64,000 nucleotides of DNA. Origin: SMWN01 sp965221455. GTDB lineage: Bacteria; Pseudomonadota; Gammaproteobacteria; Eutrophobiales; Eutrophobiaceae. The notes beneath the pieces are model-generated. The model saw only the letters and a list, made by a program, of their open reading frames with translations, had not been told where the DNA came from and did no database searches. The stretch is taken from positions 124,001 through 188,000 of the forward strand of contig OZ244890.1 of NCBI GenBank assembly GCA_965221455.1, read 5' to 3'. The stretch's first letter is position 1; every line of letters begins with the position of its first letter. Positions 9,236 to 16,973 of this stretch are shown one piece after another. Made by a program: the position numbers and the translations under genes.

Positions 9236-9553
9236 CTATCGTTTGTCGTACCATAAATCAATGATGAATTTTTCATGAACTTTTAAGCCTACTTTCAGAC
9301 GATAATGTCCGGTTCCAATGTTATCACCCCTGATGTTTAAAATTTCATTTCCAACCAGGCTGGAACCCATATCCAGGCGCTCTGCATTCTGTGCGTTAAG
9401 CAATTTATTCCTGTACACAACTTCGGGATCCCGATAAGAAAAAGTGCTGATACATCCACCAGGAGATAACTTTTTTGCATTTGCAACGATATTGATTTTA
9501 CCATCATTTTTTATTCCGGAAACTTTATCATTATCGCCATCATCATTTGTCAA
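9236..9553 (-). CDS. Orphan open reading frame, no recognised family
   Basis: This 105-codon frame starts at a TTG. It remains open upstream to about 9616, and the added residues (including YERGCLTAIDSL) look protein-like, so the true start may be lost or non-standard. The product is polar with no signal peptide, no membrane segment and no motif that I recognise; it ends KFIIDLWYDKR. It lies directly upstream of the lipocalin pseudogene, in the same direction and beside other decay, so it may be a gene fragment. I do not assign a function. Confidence 0.3.
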   Translation of the reverse strand: MTNDDGDNDKVSGIKNDGKINIVANAKKLSPGGCISTFSYRDPEVVYRNKLLNAQNAERLDMGSSLVGNEILNIRGDNIGTGHYRLKVGLKVHEKFIIDLWYDKR

Positions 9554-9675
9554 GCTGTCAATTGCGGTAAGGCAACCACGTTCGTATGTTGCATACGATT
9601 CATGTTTATAAATAATTCATAAAATTTTTTTTATATTATTAATGAGCCTTAATTGAGTACACAACACGGCATGAC

Positions 9676-9710
9676 TCATTCCCCTCCCCGAAGGGGTGGG
9701 GTGGTTGCTT
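9676..9710. repeat. GC-rich inverted repeat at left edge of the GC-rich island
   Basis: CCCCTCCCC and GGGGTGGGG flank GAA (9681-9701), a hairpin with one mismatch, followed by GTGGTTG. Similar units ending in GGGG(T/C)GGGGTGG occur at about 16127-16149 and 16424-16469, on the far side of the GC-rich island and in the same orientation. The stretch 9711-10098 between this repeat and the heptamer array holds only short open frames on both strands without recognisable products. Confidence 0.55.
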
Positions 9711-10098
9711 TAAGCCTGGGCACATGCGCCAACACGATGCAAAAGCATACAGTTTCGCGTGCATCATCAGGATGATTCTGCCCGGTCAACAGTACCGAAG
9801 CAGAGGCGTTCTCAAGGTTCACGAAGACTGACGGTTTGCAGCGCTCAATCGGTTGAACCAAAAACCGGCGGATGGGCGAATCAAATACAACAGCATACGC
9901 CTCTCACAAAGAGCCGGGATTGTTCACGACCTGTACAGTACATGATCAATTACAACAAAGAAGTGCGATTTGTGGTGTGGTTCACGATATTGTGTATTTA
10001 ATACTGCGCGGGGTAATGGTACAATTGACAGCATAGCAATCTGGATGACTGACTAGAGAGAACTTGACTTATGGTGGCAAAACAACTTAGACTCAAAT

Positions 10099-10208
10099 GC
10101 ACCACGCACCACGCACCACGCACCACGCACCACGCACCACGCACCACGCACCACGCACCACGCACCACGCACCACGCACCACGCACCACGCACCACGCAC
10201 CACGCACC
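10099..10208. repeat. Heptanucleotide tandem repeat, 15 full GCACCAC units
   Basis: Fifteen exact head-to-tail copies of GCACCAC run from 10099 to 10203, followed by a partial GCACC. Because the unit is 7 bases, every gain or loss of a copy shifts any reading frame through it. At the present copy number an ATG at 10097 is in frame with the large secreted-protein gene downstream. Translation through the array gives a repetitive His/Pro/Arg/Thr stretch. The encoded segment up to 10444 is not protein-like, so the array may instead lie in the upstream region of the gene. Confidence 0.95.
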
Positions 10209-10444
10209 GGCATAACTGGTCCATGACCGAACGCACCGCATGCGTGACCGTGGATGGAGGGAGTGCCCGACATAAGGTTCTGCATCCTCTGACGCATGGA
10301 TGCCGTCCACAGATCCACGGCAAGGTAGCGTGCTGGAACCGCCGCTTGAGCGAAGCGTTGGCGGACCGCAACAGAAGCAACACCCGCTGCGTTGACGGCG
10401 ACCCGCGCAATACTCCACAGCACCGCCGCCATCACGAGGCAAAA

Positions 10445-13048
10445 ATGTACGCACTCGCAGGCATAACGAGGCAACTGCGGCCGACCGCCGAACGTTCGGG
10501 GGCCTGGCGCGGGATGACAGCAGCCATGGCCGCCGTCGCCCTGATGACAGCATGGGCAAGCCCGGCGGCACGGGCGCAGAGTGCGCTTGCGGACAGTTTT
10601 CGAGGGCTGGGGGCACCCGCCAATTACGTCATCCCGGATACAGGCGGTAGCGGCCACACATATAATCTAGGCAGTAATCTCTCAATCCGCTCTGCGGATG
10701 GTGACGGGATCTCCAATTTTGCCGCCCTGAACGGGCGAGACAACATCCAGGTCGGCAACAATGTGGTGGTCGTGCGGTGGTTCGTGCTAAACAGCCACGT
10801 TAATGAACACCATAGTGGTACTGCTACTGGGAACCTTGTGGGCGACAACTGGATCTTCAGAGAGACCCCCCACACTTGCAGCACAGATGACAGCATTACA
10901 GGCGATATGGTAACCGAGTTTTGCGAAGTTAAGATGGCGCCTACCGCTCTTCATAGTCCTGGTGGTCCTTATAAAATCGCCCGACGAGTGCGCAACCCAA
11001 GACTGAACGTCACGGTCACCGTCTATGACGCGGACGGGCAAGCATTCACCGTCCGCTGCCGCAGAAACAACAGCCACCCGCAGTCCTATATTGAGGGAGG
11101 CGGCACTGGCAGCCTGCTCCGCCCGGAGAGAACAACAGTGCAAAGAGACGCCCGCTGCCATACCCCGCAAGCGGTGGTCAATACATACAACGCAGGCAAT
11201 ATCGGCACATCACTACTACATCGTGATTTCAATGCCCCGATGTACGCAGAAGCACCGGATACGGCATCGTACACCTACACCGGGACAATCAATAATGAGA
11301 CGCTGACGACCCGGCGGACGTGCAGTGTCGTCATCGTCGGCGAAAGCGGCCCGAACACTCCCTGCCCGGAAGGCACCAATCCGGTCCTATACCCGAATTC
11401 CGGGATTCCGACCGGCGGGTGGACTCAGATAGGCATGTCGGAGATTATCAGCCCGACCACGCTGGAGGCGTGGTATGACCGGCAGTCAGGACCCCTCAAC
11501 TTGTCGGACCCTTTCCGAACCTCCCTACTCAGGGCGTTCCCGGCCTTCGCCAACTTCCTCGCCGCCTGGAATGCAGGTGACAACGACTGGCACAACCCGT
11601 TTACCGGAGGCTTCGCCGCTATTCCAGGACCGGGACGGGCGGTTACAAGTAGAAGAAACTTGACTTTAGTGACGATTCATTGTAGGGCTGGGCTGGCATC
11701 AGTTCGTACGTTCTCAAACGAAACATTCGACGTAAGATATTCTGCCCGGCCAGGTCTGCGTACCCTGTGTCAATCCACCCCTTACGACCTCACCAAGCAG
11801 TCTGTGGCTGCGGCACTTCCTGATGTAAACTACAACGACGGCTGGGGCGCCTGGAGTGCGAGCAATATCACCGACAAGAACCAGACACGCACCTGTAATG
11901 CCGGGACGGGCGGCCATTGTGCCAATGCCTACGGCACCGACATCACCAACCACGGGCAAACCGAGGCCCGCCCGAGTGAGACCTTTTGGAATAACTATCT
12001 CGTCAACGGCCCGGCCGGGCATACCGATGCAACGAGAAGAGGCGCGGCGGACATCGCAAGCGTAGTCCTCTCCCGCAACAACAGCGATGGTCGACTACGA
12101 GTCCAGCTTATTGATTATGCTCGCGAACCCTCCTTTGCGCCCCCATCTCTATACATCACCACTGACCAGGCGACCCCGAGTACCGGCACACTCTTCGGGG
12201 GTATAAGCCTGAAGCCCGGCCTGTCCCGTCCGAACCTCTCATGGACCGCTATCCCGGGGCCGGGTGTCGTGTTTTACCGACCGTCCGCCAACAACGGCGT
12301 GGTCTTATTGGACACTTCATGTAACGCCAGCGGTGATTTAAGAGTGCGCTCAGGGACCACGACCGACACCGAACAAACCGCACAATCCAGCTCGTCGCTG
12401 TGCAATATCGGGGCCGGTGCCGCAGCTATCACCAAACAAGCCATCGGTGCACTGAGTGCCACCGACAACTATATTCATGATGCGACGCTCGTGTCATTAG
12501 GCGCCATCCAGGACAGTACCCCCAACACCCCGGCCAATGTCGGCGATATCCTGACCGCCGGTGCGCTGAGCCATCCCACGTTGACCGTCAATATCAGCGC
12601 CCATCAATGGCAACGCTGCACCACTCAAAACTGTAGCAGTGCAACAGCTATCAGCCCGGGCGGCACGGCGGCGACCTACACGGTACAAGCGGCGGACCAG
12701 GGCAACTGGCTGCGGGTGCAAGTCACCCAGGGCGGGGATTTCAACGACACCCTGTTCTCCAATAGCGTGCGGGCTGACCGTCGCGGTGCCATCGGCACAC
12801 TCACCGGCACTGCCCGAGTCGGCGTCACACTGACGGCGGGGTCGGTCACCGACGCGGACGCCTCACCCAATACCGATGTCGGCACCATTACATATCAATG
12901 GCAGACAGCGACCGCCTCGGCGGGACCGTTTACCGCCGCACCGGGGACGAACAATACCGCCACGTACACCATTGCATCAGACCAATCACAGATAGGCAGT
13001 TGGTTGCGCGTGATGGCGAGTTATCGAATGCGGGAGGCGATAGCCTGA
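10445..13048 (+). CDS. Large secreted protein, N-terminal part (signal peptide, Ig-like modules), frameshifted
   Basis: This is the 5' part of a very large exported protein. I place the start at ATG 10445. It is followed by a basic N-region and a hydrophobic core (MTAAMAAVALMTAWASPAAR) with an AxA-type cleavage site near ARAQS. The open frame extends upstream to 10097 through the heptamer array, but that sequence is not protein-like. The body is a divergent beta-rich region with several cysteines. It ends in Ig-like modules near 12480-13010 (HQWQRC and YQWQTA followed by NWLRVQV and SWLRVMA). The frame ends at 13048, but the protein clearly continues in the next frame from 13024, one base having been lost. 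The GC content is visibly above that of neighbouring genes. Function is unknown; a surface or matrix protein is likely. Confidence 0.7.
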   Translation: MYALAGITRQLRPTAERSGAWRGMTAAMAAVALMTAWASPAARAQSALADSFRGLGAPANYVIPDTGGSGHTYNLGSNLSIRSADGDGISNFAALNGRDNIQVGNNVVVVRWFVLNSHVNEHHSGTATGNLVGDNWIFRETPHTCSTDDSITGDMVTEFCEVKMAPTALHSPGGPYKIARRVRNPRLNVTVTVYDADGQAFTVRCRRNNSHPQSYIEGGGTGSLLRPERTTVQRDARCHTPQAVVNTYNAGNIGTSLLHRDFNAPMYAEAPDTASYTYTGTINNETLTTRRTCSVVIVGESGPNTPCPEGTNPVLYPNSGIPTGGWTQIGMSEIISPTTLEAWYDRQSGPLNLSDPFRTSLLRAFPAFANFLAAWNAGDNDWHNPFTGGFAAIPGPGRAVTSRRNLTLVTIHCRAGLASVRTFSNETFDVRYSARPGLRTLCQSTPYDLTKQSVAAALPDVNYNDGWGAWSASNITDKNQTRTCNAGTGGHCANAYGTDITNHGQTEARPSETFWNNYLVNGPAGHTDATRRGAADIASVVLSRNNSDGRLRVQLIDYAREPSFAPPSLYITTDQATPSTGTLFGGISLKPGLSRPNLSWTAIPGPGVVFYRPSANNGVVLLDTSCNASGDLRVRSGTTTDTEQTAQSSSSLCNIGAGAAAITKQAIGALSATDNYIHDATLVSLGAIQDSTPNTPANVGDILTAGALSHPTLTVNISAHQWQRCTTQNCSSATAISPGGTAATYTVQAADQGNWLRVQVTQGGDFNDTLFSNSVRADRRGAIGTLTGTARVGVTLTAGSVTDADASPNTDVGTITYQWQTATASAGPFTAAPGTNNTATYTIASDQSQIGSWLRVMASYRMREAIA

Positions 13049-16038
13049 CGTCCGACCCGGTAGGCCCGGTGGCGGGTGTGCGGGTGTCGCCGACCGCGCT
13101 GAATGTGACCGAGGGCAGCAGCACCGGCTATGGGCTGGTGCTGGGCAGCCGACCGACGGTGGCGGTGACGATTGCCGTGAGCAGTGACAATGCTGCGGTG
13201 ACCGTGAGCCCAGCGACCCTGACCTTTAGCACAATCAACTGGAATGCCGCCCAAACCGTGAGCGTGACGGGTGCTGCGGACGCGAATGCGACCAACGAAC
13301 GCGGCGTACAACTGACCCATACGGTGAGCGGCGGTGATGCGAACTATGCTGCGCTGACGCCGCCCCCCGTGACCGTGAATGTCGCGGATAACGATGCCAA
13401 CGTGATTGTGAGTACGACCACGCTGGCGGTCAATGAGGGCGGCACTGGCGAGTATACGCTGCGCTTGAATACCTCACCGACGCACGCGGTCACGATTAGC
13501 GTGAGCAGTAACAATTCGGCGGTGACCGCCACTGCGTCGCTGACCTTTGACAGGGATAACTGGAATCAGGCGCAGACGGTGACGGTGATGGGTGCCGAGG
13601 ACAATAACAGGACCAGCGAGAGCGGTGTGCAACTGAGCCATGCGCTGAGCAGCAGCGATACGCGCTATGCCGGGGTGAACTCGCCCCCTGTGACCGTGAA
13701 TGTCACGGATAACGACGCGCCGGGCGTGACCATGAGTACGACCACGCTGGCGGTCTTTGAAGGCGGGACCGGCGAGTATACGCTGCGCTTGAATACCCTA
13801 CCGACGCACGCGGTCACGATTAGCGTGACCAGTGACAATGCTGCGGTGACCGTGACCTCACCACTGACCTTTACCACAGTCAATTGGAATGCCGCCCAAA
13901 CCGTGACCGTGACGGCTGTTGAGGACGCGAATACGACCAGCGAAAGCGTGCAACTGAGTCATGCGCTGAGCAGCGCTGATACGGGCTATGCCGGGGTGAC
14001 GCCGCTCGCCGTGACCGTGAGTGTCACGGATAACGGCGCAGCGGGTATCGTCGTGAGTCCGCCCGCGCTGGTGCTCAATGAGGGCGAGACTGTCGGGTTT
14101 ACGGTAAGGTTGGCGACTGAACCGACAGGGTCGGTGGAAATTTTCTCTATAGGAAGCAGCAATAGAAATGCTGCGACCGTGAGTCCGATCAGCCTGACCT
14201 TTACCACCCGCCAATGGAACATCCCGCAGACGGTAACGGTGACCGCTGTTGAGGATGACGATGTAGATGATGAGACGGTGGTGCTGAATTTTCCGGATGT
14301 CGGCAGCGGCGACGGAGCTTACGACTCGGTTGTGTTTCCCGGTCCAGCCATCACCATAACAGATAACGATATGGTGGGTGTTACGCTGAGTCCGAACACG
14401 TTGACTGTGACTGAGGGACTCACGGCGACCTATACCATCCGACTGGGTAGCCGACCATCGGCGACCGTGAGCATTTTCCCGCAAACCTTCAATGCCGATG
14501 TGGCGACGGTGAGTCCGGCGACCCCGTCCAGCCTGGACTTTAGCACGAGCAACTGGAATATGCCGCAGAGGGTGACGGTAATGGCTATTGAGGACGCGGA
14601 TACGAACCACGAGAGCGTGCAACTGACCCATGCGGTGCGCAGCAGCGATGCGACCTATGCCGCACTGACCCCGCCCGCCGTGACCGTGAATGTCACGGAT
14701 AACGACACGGCGGGCGTGACCGTGAGTCTGAACGTGCTGGCGGTCAATGAGGGTGAGACCGGCGAGTATGGTTTAAGCCTGTCTACCCTACCGACGGCGC
14801 CGGTGACGATTAGCGTGAGCAATCCCGATGACACGGCGGTGACACTCAGTGCCACCTCACTGACCTTTACCACAGACAACTGGAACAGTGTCCAGACGGT
14901 GACCGTGAGTGGTGTTGAGGACACGGATGCGAACGACGAGACCGTGCAACTCACGCATACGGCGACCAGTACCGACCCCGGCTACAATGGGGCTGCCGTG
15001 ACGATAAGTGCGGTGGCGGTGACGGTGGATGATGATGAGACGGCGGGCGTGACCGTGAGTCCGACCACGCTGGCGGTTGGTGAAGCTGGCAGTGGCACCT
15101 ATACACTGGCGTTGACCAAGCGACCGACCGTGCCGGTGACGCTTAACGTGAGCAATCCCGATGCCACTGCGGTGACCCTCAGTGCCACCTCACTGACGTT
15201 TACCACAGACAACTGGAACAGTGCCCAAACGGTGACCGTGAGTGGTGTTGAGGATACGGATACAGACCACGAGACCGTGCAACTCACGCATACGGCGACA
15301 AGCACAGATGCCGACTATGCCAGTGGCGTGACGATAGATCCCGTCGCTGTGACCTTGAATGATAACGACACGCCGGGCGTGGCTGTGAGTACCACCACGC
15401 TGACAGTCCATGAGCGTGGTGGGACTGGCATGTATACACTGCGCCTGAATACCCCACCGACGGAAGCAGTGACGATTAGCGTGACCCATTCCAATGCCGC
15501 TGCTGCGACGGTGAGTCCCACCTCACTGATGTTTGGCACCACCGACTGGAATACCGCCAAAACCATCACCGTGACGGGAGTGGAAGACGCTGATACAGAC
15601 GACGAGACCGTGCAACTCACGCATACGGTGAGCAGTACCGACACCAACTATCGTACCGTCACGGCGGCCACCGTAACGGTGACGGTGACGGAGATGGCGG
15701 CGGTGAGTCTTGATGTCGATGGCAGCGGTGGTGATCCTAACCAGAGTGACGGACTCTTGCTGGGCCGCTACCTGTTTGGTATTCGTGATGCGGCGGGCTT
15801 GCTTGATACGATTCCGGGGAGTCCCTCGTTCAATGCGGTCACGACGAATATTGCGGGAGCTTTCGCTAGCGGTCGTCTTGACGTGGATGGCAGCGGCGGT
15901 GATCCCAACCAGAGTGACGGACTCTTGCTGGGCCGCTACCTGTTTGGTATTCGCGACACGGTGGGCCTGCTCGATACCATTCCGGGCAATCCATCGTTCA
16001 ATGAGGTCAGGACGAATATCGAGGCACTCTTGCAGTAG
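13024..16038 (+). CDS. Large secreted protein, C-terminal part: eight Calx-beta-like repeats and duplicated dockerin-like end
   Basis: This is the continuation of the 10445 gene after a one-base deletion. SWLRVMASY in one frame resumes as SNAGGDSLTSDPVGPV in the other. It holds eight repeats of about 105-110 residues. Each opens like GVTVSPTTLAVGEAGSG, has a central LTFTTDNWNSAQTVTVSGVE and closes on VTVNVTDND, resembling Calx-beta or cadherin-like modules that bind calcium between repeats. The C-terminus (15709-16038) carries two copies of a 56-residue dockerin-like unit. This part has no start signal of its own. An ATG at 12898 opens the frame but encodes 42 residues of out-of-frame sequence. 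Without a frameshift correction the two parts cannot form one protein. Confidence 0.75.
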   Translation, partial: SNAGGDSLTSDPVGPVAGVRVSPTALNVTEGSSTGYGLVLGSRPTVAVTIAVSSDNAAVTVSPATLTFSTINWNAAQTVSVTGAADANATNERGVQLTHTVSGGDANYAALTPPPVTVNVADNDANVIVSTTTLAVNEGGTGEYTLRLNTSPTHAVTISVSSNNSAVTATASLTFDRDNWNQAQTVTVMGAEDNNRTSESGVQLSHALSSSDTRYAGVNSPPVTVNVTDNDAPGVTMSTTTLAVFEGGTGEYTLRLNTLPTHAVTISVTSDNAAVTVTSPLTFTTVNWNAAQTVTVTAVEDANTTSESVQLSHALSSADTGYAGVTPLAVTVSVTDNGAAGIVVSPPALVLNEGETVGFTVRLATEPTGSVEIFSIGSSNRNAATVSPISLTFTTRQWNIPQTVTVTAVEDDDVDDETVVLNFPDVGSGDGAYDSVVFPGPAITITDNDMVGVTLSPNTLTVTEGLTATYTIRLGSRPSATVSIFPQTFNADVATVSPATPSSLDFSTSNWNMPQRVTVMAIEDADTNHESVQLTHAVRSSDATYAALTPPAVTVNVTDNDTAGVTVSLNVLAVNEGETGEYGLSLSTLPTAPVTISVSNPDDTAVTLSATSLTFTTDNWNSVQTVTVSGVEDTDANDETVQLTHTATSTDPGYNGAAVTISAVAVTVDDDETAGVTVSPTTLAVGEAGSGTYTLALTKRPTVPVTLNVSNPDATAVTLSATSLTFTTDNWNSAQTVTVSGVEDTDTDHETVQLTHTATSTDADYASGVTIDPVAVTLNDNDTPGVAVSTTTLTVHERGGTGMYTLRLNTPPTEAVTISVTHSNAAAATVSPTSLMFGTTDWNTAKTITVTGVEDADTDDETVQLTHTVSSTDTNYRTVTAATVTVTVTEMAAVSLDVDGSGGDPNQSDGLLLGRYLFGIRDAAGLLDTIPGSPSFNAVTTNIAGAFASGRLDVDGSGGDPNQSDGLLLGRYLFGIRDTVGLLDTIPGNPSFNEVRTNIEALLQ
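15709..16038 (+). repeat. Two 168-bp direct repeats encoding dockerin-like EF-hand units
   Basis: The two copies start at 15709 and 15877, exactly 168 bases apart. Each encodes LDVDGSGGDPNQSDGLLLGR followed by YLFGIRD. The regular Asp/Ser spacing (D-x-D-x-S/G and a later D-G) resembles the calcium loop of dockerin type I repeats. The duplicated arrangement also fits dockerin-like modules. No cohesin is visible in the window. Confidence 0.75.
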
Positions 16039-16108
16039 TGGCTGCATGGACAGCATAGACGCTCACTGCACCGGCTTTTCTTGCCATCGACTTAACGCTC
16101 CTTTTATG

Positions 16109-16470
16109 CCGAGCTGGAGCTCGGCGTTCCCGCAGGGGTGGGGTGGCTGTTTTTCAAGCTCCGCGCTTCCTGCACCACTACCCCGTCATTCCCGCGCAAG
16201 CGGGAATCTATAAGACGCAAAAAAATACACAACTTCTGCGAGGACATATTTTTCGCGGGAATGACGATGTTCAGTCATTTTATTAAGCGGCTTTTCTTTC
16301 CACCCATGTGCACTACTAAACTCAGGAAAGCGTAAGGCAGGCACCAAGCCTTCGTTTTTCTGGTTCCCCGCTTGCGCGGGAATGACGATTTTACTGTCAC
16401 TCAACTTTGCCAGCTAACTCACTCCCCTCCTTGTCAAGGAGGGGTGCCCCGCAGGGGCGGGGTGGTTGAG
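16109..16470. repeat. Cluster of intergenic palindromic repeats (REP/dRS3-like)
   Basis: The gap after the large secreted-protein gene holds several palindromes. CCGAGCTGGAGCTCGG is at 16109-16124. ATTCCCGCGCAAGCGGGAAT at 16188-16207 has the ATTCCC-N8-GGGAAT layout of dRS3-type repeats. An inverted, one-base-imperfect copy lies at 16364-16383, giving a unit of about 200 bases with inverted ends. CCCCTCCTTGTCAAGGAGGGG lies at 16424-16444. GGGGTGGGGTGG-type tails at about 16133-16145 and 16454-16466 match the repeat at 9676. From 16471 to the tRNAs at 16767 I see nothing further. Confidence 0.7.
16276..16353 (-). pseudogene. Possible remnant of a type I restriction specificity subunit (HsdS)
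   Basis: Between the inverted repeats, the leftward frame reads EGLVPALRFPEF followed by GWKEKPLNKM. That resembles the conserved 'P-x-LRFPEF ... W-x-x-x-x-L' opening of HsdS target-recognition halves. Only about 26 codons are present, bounded by repeat-derived sequence, and no HsdM or HsdR is nearby. It may be captured debris of a lost locus or a chance match. Confidence 0.3.
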
Positions 16471-16766
16471 CATTGCACATCACAGGCACCGGCAACAGCG
16501 CGTATATTTTCTCAGGCGAGCGGCGGACGATAATCATTTGATGAGATCACAACCCGGTGAATGGTTCGGGTTTTGGGAGGCAGGTCAGTTTTGAGTATTT
16601 TGTATGAATGCTCACCAGGGGTAGTGCAATTACTCCAGCTAACCAGGCCTGAAATATAAAAGAGACCTGTAACAAGCGATTGCCTGTTTTTGTATTAATC
16701 ATTACATTAATACCGGTCTCACGCATTATTTTGACTCGGACAGAGGATAAAAGAAGTACGTTAGAA

Positions 16767-16842
16767 TGGCGTCCCCAAGGGGATTCGAACCCCTGTTGCC
16801 GCCGTGAAAGGGCAGTGTCCTGGGCCTCTAGACGATGGGGAC
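16767..16842 (-). tRNA. tRNA-Glu(TTC)
   Basis: Leftward from 16842 the cloverleaf begins GTCCCCATCGTCTAGAGGCC. The anticodon arm CTGCCCTTTCACGGCGG carries TTC. The T-arm GGGGTTCGAATCCCC and acceptor TGGGGAC-G with encoded CCA (16769-16767) follow. It closely resembles other gammaproteobacterial tRNA-Glu genes. It lies in the same direction downstream of tRNA-Ala and gltX, the gene for its own synthetase. Confidence 0.97.
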
Positions 16843-16876
16843 CAATTCATCTTTATTCTGGCATCTTGTCTGTGTC

Positions 16877-16952
16877 TGGTGGAGCCAGGCGGGATCGAAC
16901 CGCCGACCTCTACACTGCCAGTGTAGTGCTCTCCCGGCTGAGCTATGACCCC
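16877..16952 (-). tRNA. tRNA-Ala(GGC)
   Basis: Leftward from 16952 the sequence begins GGGGTCATAGCTCAGCCGGG. The anticodon loop CTGGCAG carries GGC. The T-arm CGGCGGTTCGATCCCGCC and an acceptor strand with encoded CCA (16879-16877) complete the cloverleaf. It begins 21 bases after the gltX stop codon, so gltX, tRNA-Ala and tRNA-Glu may share a transcript. Confidence 0.96.
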
Positions 16953-16973
16953 TGGAAAGCGCGGGACTCTACG

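Noticed and set aside
9676..9861. 61-codon leftward frame ending in the GC-rich repeat
   Set aside because: About a sixth of it is the palindromic repeat itself, and the rest has no recognised similarity.
10099..10208. Possible CRISPR array
   Set aside because: The units are 7 bases, contiguous and without spacers; no cas genes are in the window.
10053..10657. Long leftward open frames with repeated GAWCVVR units over the heptamer array
   Set aside because: They are the translation of the tandem heptamer on the opposite strand and lack any protein-like sequence outside it.
12898..13023. Apparent ATG start of a separate gene at 12898
   Set aside because: The first 42 codons are out-of-frame translation of the upstream Ig-like module; the true continuation enters this frame at about 13024.
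13858..14631. 257-codon leftward frame inside the Calx-beta region
   Set aside because: It is antisense to a clear repeat-bearing coding frame and has a His/Arg-rich, low-complexity product typical of shadow frames in GC-rich DNA.
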